From NCBI RefSeq assembly GCF_022899355.1, contig NZ_JALJCK010000005.1, positions 310,001-374,000 on the forward strand: a DNA stretch of 64,000 bases, read 5' to 3'. Both the position numbers and the translations under genes were made by a program. This document shows positions 8,443-17,076 of this stretch, piece after piece. The DNA is from Shinella yambaruensis. Lineage in GTDB: Bacteria > Pseudomonadota > Alphaproteobacteria > Rhizobiales > Rhizobiaceae. Each line of letters opens with the position of its first letter. Positions within the stretch are counted from its first letter, which is position 1. The notes beneath the pieces are model-generated. The model worked only from the letters and a program-made list of their open reading frames with translations, did not search any database and was not told the origin of the DNA.

Positions 8443-9875
8443 GCGGCGGGACGCCCTTCGAGCGGGAAGACCTTGGACGGGTTGAGCAGCCATTGCGGAT
8501 CGAACGCCGCGCGCACGGCCATCTGCTGGGCAAGGTCGACATCGGCATATTGGTGGCGCATCAGGTCGCGCTTCTCGATGCCGACGCCGTGCTCGCCGGT
8601 GAGGCACCCGCCGGCATCGACGCAGAGCTTCAGAATGTCGTTGCCCGCCGCTTCCGCGCGCGCGGCATCCTCCGGGTCGTTGGCGTTGAAGAGGATCAGC
8701 GGATGCATGTTGCCGTCGCCGGCATGGAAGACGTTGGCGACGCGCAGGCCGTATTTCTCGACGATCTCCGCCGTGCCGCGCAGGACGTGCGGAAGCTGGC
8801 CGAGCGGCACCGTGCCGTCCATGCAGATATAGTCGGCGATGCGGCCGGTCGCGCCGAAGGCGGACTTGCGGCCCTTCCAGATCAGCGCCGCCTCCGTCGC
8901 CGACTGGCTTTCCTTGACGACCTTGACGCCGTGGCGCCGGGCGATCTCGATGATGCTGGCGAGCATCGCGTCCATCTCGGCCTCGGAACCCTCGACCTCG
9001 ACGATCAGCAGCGCCTCGACATCCATCGGATAGCCGGCGCCGGCAAAGGCCTCGCAGATCTCGATCGCCGGCTTGTCCATGAACTCGATGGCGACGGGGA
9101 TGATGCCCGAGCCGATGACGTCGGCGACGCAGGCGCCCGCTTCCTCCGAGCTGTCGAAGCCGAAGAGCACCGGGCGCGCGCCCTCGGGCCTGGCGATGAG
9201 CCGCACCGTCGCCTCGGTGACGATGCCGAGCTGGCCCTCGCCGCCGCAGACGACGCCGAGGAGATCGAGCCCGCCGGCATCGAGCGCCTTGCCGCCGAGC
9301 TCGACGATCGTGCCGTCGATGAGCACGAGCTTGACGCCGAGCAGGTTGTTCGTCGTCACGCCGTATTTCAGGCAGTGCGCGCCGCCGGAATTCATGCCGA
9401 TATTGCCGCCGATGGTGCAGGCGAGCTGCGAGCTCGGATCGGGCGCGTAGAAATAACCGTCGGCCGTGACGGCATCGGAAATGGCGAGGTTGGTGACGCC
9501 GGCCTGCACCGTCGCAGTGCGGTTGGCGAAATCCACCTCCAGGATGCGCGCCATCTTGGAGAGGCCGACGACGACGGCATCCTCCTGCGGGATCGCGCCG
9601 CCCGAAAGCGAGGTGCCGGCGCCGCGCGGCACGACGGGCACGCCATAGCGATGGCAGTATTTCAAGACGGCGGCGACCTGCGCGGTCGTCTCCGGCAGGG
9701 CGACGGCGAGCGGCACGCGGCGATAGGACACGAAGGCATCCGTCTCGAAGGGCACGAGTTCGCGCGGCTCGTGCACCAGACAGCCCTCCGGCAGCAGATC
9801 GAGGAGGTCGGCGACGATTTCCCGCCGGCGGGCAAGCACCGCCGGCCGCGGCTCCAGGAACCCGATCTGATCCAT
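8439..9875 (-). CDS. glcD: Glycolate oxidase catalytic FAD subunit
   Basis: Catalytic FAD-linked oxidase of GlcDEF (glycolate to glyoxylate). The 478-residue protein shows the PCMH flavin site (PVVPRGAGTSLSGGAIP), GNIGMNSGGAHCLKYGVT, and the C-terminal HAGDGNMHPLILF and GEHGVGIEKRDLM blocks. The start MDQIGFLEPRP has GGGAGGCC seven bases upstream. It is first in its operon and divergent from a LysR regulator, separated by 104 bp, which is the likely shared control region. Confidence 0.95.
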   Translation of the reverse strand: MDQIGFLEPRPAVLARRREIVADLLDLLPEGCLVHEPRELVPFETDAFVSYRRVPLAVALPETTAQVAAVLKYCHRYGVPVVPRGAGTSLSGGAIPQEDAVVVGLSKMARILEVDFANRTATVQAGVTNLAISDAVTADGYFYAPDPSSQLACTIGGNIGMNSGGAHCLKYGVTTNNLLGVKLVLIDGTIVELGGKALDAGGLDLLGVVCGGEGQLGIVTEATVRLIARPEGARPVLFGFDSSEEAGACVADVIGSGIIPVAIEFMDKPAIEICEAFAGAGYPMDVEALLIVEVEGSEAEMDAMLASIIEIARRHGVKVVKESQSATEAALIWKGRKSAFGATGRIADYICMDGTVPLGQLPHVLRGTAEIVEKYGLRVANVFHAGDGNMHPLILFNANDPEDAARAEAAGNDILKLCVDAGGCLTGEHGVGIEKRDLMRHQYADVDLAQQMAVRAAFDPQWLLNPSKVFPLEGRPAA

Positions 9876-9979
9876 GTCTTGGCCTCCCGCCCTAAGTGGT
9901 CTGTTTTCTTTACCACTTCCTATTGCAGGGTGCAAATGCTAAGCATTTTGTCCGTTTCGGCAAGAATGGACGCGATGGA

Positions 9980-10876
9980 ATGACAAATCTCGGCGACCTC
10001 GAAATCTTTTCCCGCGTCATCGCCATGGGCAGCATGTCGGCGGCCGGCCGGGCGCTCGGCCTGTCGCCCGCGGTCGTCTCCAAGCGGGTGAAGCGGCTGG
10101 AGGAACGCCTCGGCACCCGCCTCTTCCAGCGCACGACGCGGCAGATCTCGCTGACCGAGGCCGGCCAGGGCTTCTATGACCGCATCGTCGGCATCCTTTC
10201 CGGCATCGAGGAGGCGGAAGCCTTCGTCTCGGGGCGCTCCGGCGCCGTGCGCGGCACGCTGCGGATCTCCGCGCCCACCTCCTTCGGCCGCATGCATATC
10301 GCCCCCAATCTCAAGGGCTTCATGGACACCTATCCCGAGCTCGTCGTCAACCTGATGCTGACCGACGACTTCTCCGACATCGTCGGCGGCGGGTTCGACC
10401 TTGCGATCCGCATCGGCGAACTTTCCGATTCCTCGCTGGTCGCCCGAAGGCTCGCCTCGGTGCGGCGCGTGCTGTGCGCCTCGCCGGACTATATCGCCCG
10501 CCACGGCATGCCGGCCTCGCTCGACGCGCTGCCCGCCCATGTCTGCCTGCCGCCGCACACCCAGGACGTCTGGCGGCTGGAAGGGCCGGAGGGCAATGTC
10601 ACCTATCGCCCGCAGGGACAACTCTACACCAATTCCAGCGAAGTGGTGCGGGAGGCGGTGTTCTCCGGCATGGGCATCGCGCTGCGCTCGACCTGGGATG
10701 TCGGGCCGGCGCTGAAGAGCGGCGCGCTCGTGCAGGTGCTGCCGCAATACGAGGGCTCGCGCAACGTGGTGCTCTCGGCGGTCTATCCGAGCCGGCAGTT
10801 CCTGCCCGTCAAGGTGCGGCTGTTCATCGACTATCTCGCCGACCTCTACGGCCCCCTGCCCTATTGGGAGCGCTGA
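9980..10876 (+). CDS. LysR-family regulator divergent from glcD
   Basis: This 298-residue transcription factor has an N-terminal winged HTH (DLEIFSRVIAMGSMSAAGRALGLSP...), a linker helix, and a periplasmic-binding-like effector domain from about residue 90 (GTLRISAPTSFGRMHIAPNL). The divergent 104-bp arrangement with glcD is classic for a LysR regulator controlling its neighbour, so glcDEF is the likely target. The effector is unknown. The start is the ATG at 9980; the upstream ATGs are out of frame. Confidence 0.85.
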   Translation: MTNLGDLEIFSRVIAMGSMSAAGRALGLSPAVVSKRVKRLEERLGTRLFQRTTRQISLTEAGQGFYDRIVGILSGIEEAEAFVSGRSGAVRGTLRISAPTSFGRMHIAPNLKGFMDTYPELVVNLMLTDDFSDIVGGGFDLAIRIGELSDSSLVARRLASVRRVLCASPDYIARHGMPASLDALPAHVCLPPHTQDVWRLEGPEGNVTYRPQGQLYTNSSEVVREAVFSGMGIALRSTWDVGPALKSGALVQVLPQYEGSRNVVLSAVYPSRQFLPVKVRLFIDYLADLYGPLPYWER

Positions 10877-10926
10877 GCACCGTCGACCGCACATGCGCCG
10901 ATTGGCGCGGGCGGACCCTTGCGCTG

Positions 10927-10989
10927 GATTCTTGCTTTTACCGCGTTATCCAACGCCGAAGCGACTTCGCTTCGGCTGGAAATGCTCTA
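10927..10989 (+). repeat. Dispersed intergenic repeat family B, copy 2
   Basis: Matches the element at 5661-5724 (GATTCTTGCTTTTACCGCGT..., palindrome GAAGCGACTTCGCTTC, end GGAAATGCTCTAAG). It lies directly upstream of the next gene and may contribute to its leader. Confidence 0.8.
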
Positions 10990-11019
10990 AGCTGCAGGCC
11001 CATGGCGGAGAGGACGGCG

Positions 11020-11532
11020 ATGATCGGCAGGATGACAATGATGGCGGCACTGGTCGGTCTGGCGCTTCCGGCAGCGGCCGGCGCAAGGCCGCTCGACAAC
11101 CTGCTCCAGGGTTTCGACGATGCTTGCGACTACAGCGACGCGCTGGCCGGCCTCCTGCAATCGAGCTACGCCTTCGCCCGCAAGGAAGGCGCGATCGCCA
11201 TTCCGGCCGGCTACGAGGCCGTCTTCGGTCCACCCTCCGTCCGGCCGCAGGACGAGTATCTGCACATCGTCCTGCCCGTGACGGGCGGTACCTGGCGCGG
11301 CGTGCCGGTCAAGGAGATCGAGGTCTACATCACGGCGCTTGCCAGCGGCTTCAGCTACCAGGCGATCATCTTTCCGCCCAACGCGCTGGAGGCCGCCGAG
11401 GCAGCGTTCAGGGAACGAGGCCTTGCCGCACAGGAAAAGCTCGCGAAACAGGACGAAACCGGCTTCGGCTGGGACACCGGCTTTGCCGTCACCGACGGCG
11501 TGCCGCGCTACCAGTGCGACCTGTCGACCTGA
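11020..11532 (+). CDS. Hypothetical periplasmic protein
   Basis: This 170-residue protein has a signal peptide (MIGRMTMMAALVGLALPAAAGA), a mature part of mixed alpha/beta composition and two Cys (DDACDYS near the N-terminus and YQCDLST at the C-terminus) that could form a disulfide. The start at 11020 has a strong GGAGAGG site; an in-frame ATG at 11002 is weaker. I recognise no domain. It stands alone between two repeat elements. Confidence 0.65.
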   Translation: MIGRMTMMAALVGLALPAAAGARPLDNLLQGFDDACDYSDALAGLLQSSYAFARKEGAIAIPAGYEAVFGPPSVRPQDEYLHIVLPVTGGTWRGVPVKEIEVYITALASGFSYQAIIFPPNALEAAEAAFRERGLAAQEKLAKQDETGFGWDTGFAVTDGVPRYQCDLST

Positions 11533-11564
11533 GCGGCGGCAGGCCGCTGCGCTTTACGGCCCGG

Positions 11565-11627
11565 TCTCTTTGCTTTTACGCAATTCCGGACGCAAAACCG
11601 CTGCACACTTTTGCTGGCATTGCTCTA
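11565..11627 (+). repeat. Dispersed intergenic repeat, divergent copy
   Basis: TTGCTTTTACGCAATTCCGG...ACCGCTGCACACTTTTGCTGG-type element ending GCATTGCTCTAATG. It shares the head (CTTTTACxxxxTTCC) and tail (GCTCTAA) with family B. It reaches the convergent stop codon of the DUF3422 gene. Confidence 0.65.
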
Positions 11628-12902
11628 ATGCTTGTCCTCTTCTGCATGGCGCTGGCGGATGGCGCGCACGAGCAGCCACATGCCGGCGATGACGAAGGGC
11701 ACGGCGATGCCGGTCAGCGTTTCCGGCTTGACCGGCAGGCCGAGCCCGTGCGCCGCCTTGGCGACATAGCCGAAGAGACCGACCACGTAATAGGAGATCG
11801 CGGCGACAGACAGGCCTTCGACGGTCTGCTGCAGGCGCAGTTGCAGCTTGGCGCGGCGGTCCATGGAGTTGAGCAGGCTCGTGTTGAGCTGCTCCAGCTC
11901 CACGTCGATCCAGCTTCTCAAAAGCGCCGTGGCGCGGGCAAGCTTTCGCGACAGGTTCGCCTGCCGCTCCTCCACCGACTGACACGTGCGCATGGCGGGC
12001 GCCAGGCGCCGTTCCAGGAAGAAGCCGAGGGTCTCGTAGCCGGACACCGCCGTCTCGGCGAGCGTGCGGATGCGCTCCTGCACGATGCCGTAATAGGCGC
12101 GGCTGGCGCCGAAGCGGTAGAGGCTGAGCGCCGCATTGGCCTCCAGCTCGGCGGCGAGCCGGGTGATCTCCGTCAGCAGCGTATCGGCCTTCTCGCGGGC
12201 ATGCTGCTTCATGGCATTGGTGATGCCGGTCAGCCCGTCCTCGATGCGGCGGATGTCCGGCGAGAGCGACTGGGCGAGCGGCAGGCCCATCATGGCGAGC
12301 GTGCGGTAGGTCTCGATATCGAGCAGGCGCTGGACGAGCGCGCCGCGCCCGGCCTCGGTCATGCCGCGGTCGATGACGAGGATCTGCGTCAGCCCGTCGC
12401 CGTTCTGGCGGAAGTCGGTGAGGATCGCGCCCTGGCCGTTCTTGATCTCGCTGTAACAGAGGCTCGTCGGGTCGAAGGTGGAGATCGCCGCGCGGGTTTC
12501 CGGCGTGTCCGGCCGGATTTCCAGCCGCACGCCCGAGATCAGCGTGCCGGGCGGCGAAAAGCTGTCGCCGAACGGATGGACCGGAACCTCGCCGCCGAAC
12601 TTTTCCGGTGCCGGCGCATCCCAGAAATAGGTGGAGAACTCGGTATGCCGCTCCCAGCGCAACGTGCCCTGCCCCCAGCTCAGCGCGTGGTGGCTGGAAT
12701 CGCGCCCCGGCGGAGAGATGCCGCGCGAGCGCGACAGTTCCCCCATCACGGCGTGATCGACCGCCGAGCCGCCTTCGGTCAGGAAGGCGAGCTGGAAGAT
12801 GACGCGCGGCGACGGCACCAGCGCGTATGGTCTTGCGTGAATTTCCCCCAGCGCCTGCGCACGCGCGGTCGCCTGCGGAAAGGCGAAGCTGCCTTTTGCC
12901 AT
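11625..12902 (-). CDS. DUF3422 membrane-anchored protein
   Basis: This 425-residue protein has a long soluble N-terminal region (opening MAKGSFAFPQATARAQALGEIHARP, typical of DUF3422), a predicted helical stretch rich in Gln/Arg, and two C-terminal transmembrane segments (about 360-382 and 393-412). The family is widespread in proteobacteria and has no established function; the architecture suggests an inner-membrane protein with a cytoplasmic domain. The start MAKGSFAF is unambiguous. Confidence 0.88.
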   Translation of the reverse strand: MAKGSFAFPQATARAQALGEIHARPYALVPSPRVIFQLAFLTEGGSAVDHAVMGELSRSRGISPPGRDSSHHALSWGQGTLRWERHTEFSTYFWDAPAPEKFGGEVPVHPFGDSFSPPGTLISGVRLEIRPDTPETRAAISTFDPTSLCYSEIKNGQGAILTDFRQNGDGLTQILVIDRGMTEAGRGALVQRLLDIETYRTLAMMGLPLAQSLSPDIRRIEDGLTGITNAMKQHAREKADTLLTEITRLAAELEANAALSLYRFGASRAYYGIVQERIRTLAETAVSGYETLGFFLERRLAPAMRTCQSVEERQANLSRKLARATALLRSWIDVELEQLNTSLLNSMDRRAKLQLRLQQTVEGLSVAAISYYVVGLFGYVAKAAHGLGLPVKPETLTGIAVPFVIAGMWLLVRAIRQRHAEEDKH

Positions 12903-13044
12903 GTCTGCACTGTCCCCTCATGTGCAACAGCATAGTCTTAACAAATGTCAGGCCCCTGGAGATAGGGCGCATTGACGCAGGCCCGCTCCTCCCCACTGGA
13001 CAAGATTGTTGACCAGTTTCGACCCACATTGCTAGTGTTCACCG

Positions 13045-13839
13045 GTGACCGACACCGCCTTCGACCTTTTCGCCCGCATCAGCCACAGCCGCACTGCCGA
13101 CGAGGTCGTGCGGCAGATCGAACTGCTGCTGCTCGAAGGGGTGCTGCGCGACGGCGACCGGCTGCCGGGCGAACGCGAGCTTTCCAGGCGGCTCGACGTC
13201 TCCCGCCCCATCCTGCGCGAGGCGCTGAAGGAGCTGGAGACCCGCGGCCTGCTGATCAGCCAGCACGGCGGCGGCACCTATGTCGCCGACATCATCGGCC
13301 AGGTGTTCTCCCGCCCCGTCGTCGACCTCATCGCCCGCCACCAGCGCGCGACGGAGGACTATGTCGAGTACCGCCGCGAGTTGGAGGGCATCACCGCCGA
13401 TCTCGCCGCCCGCCGCGCCACCGAATACGACCGGCAGATGCTGACCCGCATCATGGAGGCGATGCGGGAGGCCCATGCGGGCGGCTCCTTCGATGCGGAG
13501 CTGGAGGCCGACGTGGAGCTGCACAACGCGATCGGCGAGGCCGCGCACAACATCGTGCTGCTGCACACGCTGCGCGCCTGTTACCGGCTGCTGGCCCAAG
13601 GGATCTTTTTCCACCGCCACCTCGTTTTCTCCTCCGAGGACGCGCGCGGCCACCTGCTCGCCCAGCACGAGGCGATCTATGCGGCGATCATGGCCGGCGA
13701 CGGGCTTGCGGCGCGAAAGGCCGCCCAGGCGCACATGGATTACATCGCCACCGCCATCCGCGAGGCCGAGCGCAGCGGCGAATGGCAGCGGATTTCGCAA
13801 TTGCGCATGCAAAAGCGCGGGCTTCCCCCGCAAGCCTGA
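13045..13839 (+). CDS. FadR-type GntR regulator with FCD domain
   Basis: This 264-residue regulator starts with GTG. It has an N-terminal GntR winged HTH (DRLPGERELSRRLDVSRPILREALKELETRG) and a C-terminal FCD helical domain with conserved Asp/His metal-site residues (VELHNAIGEAAHN, HLLAQHEAIYAAI). PdhR/LldR/GlcC-type proteins of this class sense 2-hydroxyacids or pyruvate. It lies 3 kb from glcDEF, so a link to glycolate or lactate is possible but unproven. It is divergent from DUF3422. Confidence 0.88.
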   Translation: MTDTAFDLFARISHSRTADEVVRQIELLLLEGVLRDGDRLPGERELSRRLDVSRPILREALKELETRGLLISQHGGGTYVADIIGQVFSRPVVDLIARHQRATEDYVEYRRELEGITADLAARRATEYDRQMLTRIMEAMREAHAGGSFDAELEADVELHNAIGEAAHNIVLLHTLRACYRLLAQGIFFHRHLVFSSEDARGHLLAQHEAIYAAIMAGDGLAARKAAQAHMDYIATAIREAERSGEWQRISQLRMQKRGLPPQA

Positions 13840-13919
13840 CTTGCGCCGCAAATCTCGCGCAAGCAAGATGGGCTATACAGACTCAACCGGCCCGTCCGAC
13901 AAGAGGAACGAAAAAGACC

Positions 13920-14423
13920 TTGAACATTCTCAACCGCATCGTCAGCGACGTCCATCTCATGTTCCGCCGGCCCGCGCGCGAACAATACGGCGCGCTGTGC
14001 TACCGGGTGAGGAAGAAAAAGCCGGCGATCGAAATCCTCCTCATCACCAGCCGCGACACCGGCCGCTGGGTCATCCCCAAGGGCTGGCCGATGGACGGCA
14101 AGAGCGCCGCGGCGGCGGCCGCGCGCGAGGCCTGGGAAGAGGCCGGCGTCAGGGGAAGCATCCGCGCGGCACCGATCGGCAGCTACAACTACCTGAAAGG
14201 CCTGCCGCACGGGCTGAAGGTCGATTGCCGGGTGCGCGTCTTCCCGCTCTCCGTCGACGACCTCAGCGAGAATTTTCCGGAGAAGGACGAGCGGCGCGCC
14301 GAATGGGTGACCTGCCAGGAGGCCGCCCGCCGCGTGCAGGAGCCCGGCCTCAAGGACCTCATCCTCGCCTTCGAGCGCACGATGCTCGCCGAAATCGGCC
14401 CGAACGGCACCCCCGACGCCTGA
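13920..14423 (+). CDS. Nudix hydrolase (DIPP-like)
   Basis: This 167-residue protein opens with TTG (LNILNRIVSDVHLMFRRP), the normal N-terminus of this rhizobial subfamily; no ATG is available upstream in frame. The Nudix box ends in REAWEEAGV with catalytic Glu residues intact, but the first Glu of the box is Lys (GWPMDGK), as in diphosphoinositol-polyphosphate-hydrolase-like members. It cleaves a nucleoside- or inositol-diphosphate-linked substrate of unknown identity. It precedes the 6S-like RNA and PiT gene on the same strand. Confidence 0.85.
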   Translation: MNILNRIVSDVHLMFRRPAREQYGALCYRVRKKKPAIEILLITSRDTGRWVIPKGWPMDGKSAAAAAAREAWEEAGVRGSIRAAPIGSYNYLKGLPHGLKVDCRVRVFPLSVDDLSENFPEKDERRAEWVTCQEAARRVQEPGLKDLILAFERTMLAEIGPNGTPDA

Positions 14424-14490
14424 TAACGCCCCCGATCGGCCCTTGTCATATTGCCGCCGGTGCCCTGAGACGATAGTGCCTGTCGGCTGA

Positions 14491-14649
14491 GAGCCCCTGA
14501 TGCGACCTCCGGACGGAAGGCTGCCGCGGGAATTTCGTCCGCTCGCGAGAAACCGGCCCCGGCCGATGCCCAGGCATCGGCGATGTCCGGTGACAAAGGG
14601 ACGGCGGAAAGCACCGGCAGACAGACCCCGGCGGTCGTGCCAGGGGCTC
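14491..14649 (+). ncRNA. ssrS: Structured RNA, probable 6S RNA
   Basis: A long-range closing helix joins 14491-14507 to 14633-14649 (GAGCCCCTG with CAGGGGCTC, one mismatch, then TGCGACC with GGTCGTG). The interior folds as a rod: CTGCCG/CGGCAG, TTTC-GTCC with GGAC/GAAA, ACCGG/CCGGT, and an apical hairpin CCGATGCC/GGCATCGG. The inner CGTCCGCTCGCGAGAAACC and ACAG...CGGCGG stretches resemble conserved parts of E. coli 6S RNA as I recall it. Length (about 160 nt) and rod-with-central-bubble shape fit 6S RNA, which binds sigma70 RNA polymerase. The alternative is a cis-acting leader of the PiT gene that starts 18 bp later. Confidence 0.6.
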
Positions 14650-14667
14650 CAAAACGGAGCAGCAGGA

Positions 14668-16164
14668 ATGGCCAATTCACAGGTTCAGCTACGCAAGCCG
14701 ACGCTGGACAAGGACCTGGAAAAACTCACCTTCACCGAACAGGCGACGCATTTCGTGCTGCGCTCGTGGACGGGCGTCGGCATCGCCCTCGTCTTCCTCC
14801 TGATCGCCATGGCCGTCGCCAACAGCTTCGCCACCGGCACGCCGGGCGTGCTGGTCGCCATCACCGCGGCGCTCGCCGCCTACATGGCCATGAACATCGG
14901 CGCCAACGACGTGACGAACAATGTCGGCGCGGCCGTCGGCGCGCGCGCCATGAGCCTTGGCGTCGCCCTCGTCATCGCCGCGGTCTTCGAGATCGCCGGG
15001 GCGCTGCTGGCCGGCCAGGGCGTGGCGGCGACGGTCGCCTCGGGCATCGTCGACCGGTCGATCTTCCCCAGCCCCGAGACCTATGCCTGGGCGATGATGG
15101 CGGCCCTCGTCTCCGCCGCGCTCTGGATCAACATCGCCACGCTCGCCAATGCGCCGATCTCCACCACCCACGCCATCGTCGGCGGGGTGATCGGCGCGGG
15201 CGCGGCGGCGAGCGGCTTCCACAGCGTGCAATGGGACGCGATCGCCGTCATCGTCGTGAGCTGGACCGTCTCGCCGATCCTCGGCGGCGTGATCGCCGCG
15301 GCGTTCCTCTTCTTCATCAAGGAATTCATCATCTACCGCGAGGACAAGATCGGCGCGGCGAAGACCTGGGTGCCGGTGCTGGTCGCGGTCATGGCCGGCG
15401 CCTTCGCGGCCTTCATCGCCAATGGCGGCACCAACGGCGCCTTCGATCTCTCCCTCCGCGCGGCGCTCCTCATCGGCCTTGGCGTCGGCCTCGCCACCTA
15501 TGTCGCCACCCGGCCGATCGTCCGCCGCCATGCGGAAGGGCTCGACAACCGCAACCAGTCGCTGCGCACGCTGTTCCGCATCCCGCTGATCTGTTCGGCG
15601 GCGCTGCTGTCCTTCGCCCACGGCGCCAATGACGTGTCGAACGCCGTCGGCCCGCTCTATGGCGTGGTCTCGGCCCTGCATGCCGACGCGGGAAGCGGGG
15701 CGGCAATTCCGCTCTGGGTCATGGTCATCGGCGCCTTCGGCATCTCGCTCGGCCTCCTGCTGTTCGGCCCGCGCCTCATCCGCATCGTCGGCAGCGAGAT
15801 CACCAAGCTCAACCCGATGCGCGCCTTCTGCGTGGCGCTGTCCTCCGCCGTCGCCGTGCTGACGGCCTCGGCCTTCGCCATTCCCGTCTCCTCGACCCAT
15901 ATCGCCGTCGGCGCGGTCTTCGGCGTCGGCCTGTTCCGCGAATGGTACACGCGCAACTCCCGGCGCCGCATCGACTATATCCGCAGCCGCGGCAGCCGCA
16001 TCGCCCCGGAGGAGGAGCCCGTAAACCTCGACGAGACGCGCCGTCGCTACCTCGTGCGGCGCTCCCACTTCATGACGATCGTTTCGGCCTGGATTGTGAC
16101 GCTGCCCATCTCGGCGGTCCTCTCGGCCATCGTCTTCCTCGCCCTCAACGCGCTTTTCACCTGA
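14668..16164 (+). CDS. Inorganic phosphate transporter, PiT family
   Basis: This 498-residue inner-membrane transporter has 10-12 hydrophobic helices and the two inverted PHO4 signatures, [14 protein letters not shown] (about 78) and [15 protein letters not shown] (about 320). It carries out low-affinity proton-coupled uptake of neutral metal-phosphate. The hydrophilic N-terminus ([20 protein letters not shown]) and central loop are typical of the longer alphaproteobacterial form. It follows the structured RNA by 18 bp; rsmE follows after 10 bp and is probably co-transcribed. Confidence 0.93.
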   Translation: MANSQVQLRKPTLDKDLEKLTFTEQATHFVLRSWTGVGIALVFLLIAMAVANSFATGTPGVLVAITAALAAYMAMNIGANDVTNNVGAAVGARAMSLGVALVIAAVFEIAGALLAGQGVAATVASGIVDRSIFPSPETYAWAMMAALVSAALWINIATLANAPISTTHAIVGGVIGAGAAASGFHSVQWDAIAVIVVSWTVSPILGGVIAAAFLFFIKEFIIYREDKIGAAKTWVPVLVAVMAGAFAAFIANGGTNGAFDLSLRAALLIGLGVGLATYVATRPIVRRHAEGLDNRNQSLRTLFRIPLICSAALLSFAHGANDVSNAVGPLYGVVSALHADAGSGAAIPLWVMVIGAFGISLGLLLFGPRLIRIVGSEITKLNPMRAFCVALSSAVAVLTASAFAIPVSSTHIAVGAVFGVGLFREWYTRNSRRRIDYIRSRGSRIAPEEEPVNLDETRRRYLVRRSHFMTIVSAWIVTLPISAVLSAIVFLALNALFT

Positions 16165-16174
16165 GAGACCGACC

Positions 16175-16912
16175 ATGCGTGCCAATTACCGGATGCAGCG
16201 CCTCTTCGTCGGCGATGCCCTTGCCGCGGGCGTGGCCTTCGAGGCGTCGAAGGACCACTTCCACTACCTCGCCAACGTGCTGCGCATGGCGGAGGGCGAT
16301 GCCGTTCTGCTCTTCAACGGCCGCGACGGCGAGTGGCATGCGACCCTTTCCTTCCCGACCCGCAAGCGCCTCGTCCTGACCCCGGTCGAGCAGACCCGGC
16401 CGCAGCCGGCGCCGTCCGACCTGCACTACCTCTTCGCGCCGCTGAAGGTCGGCCGGCTCGACTATATCGTGCAGAAGGCCGTGGAAATGGGCGCCGGCAT
16501 GCTGCAGCCGGTCCTCACCCAGCATGTGCAGGGCAAGATCACCAGCCTCGAGCGGCTGCAGGCGAACGCCGTGGAGGCGGCGGAGCAGTGCGGCATCCTG
16601 GCGATCCCGCAGGTCACGGCGCCGAGGAAGCTTGAGGACCTGCTGGCCGAGTGGCCACGCGAGCGGCGCATCATCTTCTGCGACGAAGGCCATGGCAGCC
16701 AGAACCCGCTGCCGGCGCTCAAGGCGATCGAAGAGCGCAAGCTCGCCCTGCTCGTCGGCCCGGAAGGCGGCTTTTCCGACGAGGAACGCACGCTGCTGCG
16801 CAATCTCGCCTTCGTGACGCCGATCCCGCTCGGCCCGCGCATCCTGCGCGCGGACACCGCGGCGGTGGCGGCGATGGCCGTCATCCAGGCGGCGATCGGC
16901 GACTGGCGCTGA
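16175..16912 (+). CDS. rsmE: 16S rRNA (uracil-1498-N3)-methyltransferase
   Basis: A SPOUT-class enzyme that methylates U1498 of 16S rRNA. The 245-residue protein has the PUA-like N-terminus ([10 protein letters not shown]...[13 protein letters not shown]), then the knotted methyltransferase motifs [13 protein letters not shown] and [16 protein letters not shown] that bind SAM. It starts 10 bp after the PiT stop codon. Length and motifs match the family fully. Confidence 0.95.
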   Translation: MRANYRMQRLFVGDALAAGVAFEASKDHFHYLANVLRMAEGDAVLLFNGRDGEWHATLSFPTRKRLVLTPVEQTRPQPAPSDLHYLFAPLKVGRLDYIVQKAVEMGAGMLQPVLTQHVQGKITSLERLQANAVEAAEQCGILAIPQVTAPRKLEDLLAEWPRERRIIFCDEGHGSQNPLPALKAIEERKLALLVGPEGGFSDEERTLLRNLAFVTPIPLGPRILRADTAAVAAMAVIQAAIGDWR

Positions 16913-17076
16913 GCGGATTTGCGCGAAAGCAAGAAAGCGCTTTGATAAAAATGTCGAATGGGTTTTTTTGAATCTGCCTTGAAAGGAATTTGCTTGCACC
17001 GCATCTAATTCCGGTCCAAGCACCCTCCCAAGGCCCGGCGTTCCGCAGGGCGCCATCCGTTCAGAAGAAGACGCCC

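Noticed and set aside
14480-14520. TPP-riboswitch-like words (GGCTGAGAG, CCTGATG) upstream of the PiT gene
   Set aside because: The conserved ACCC...GAACCTGATC and CGTAGGGA segments of the thi-box are missing, and the helix pattern differs. The match is by chance inside the 6S-like RNA.
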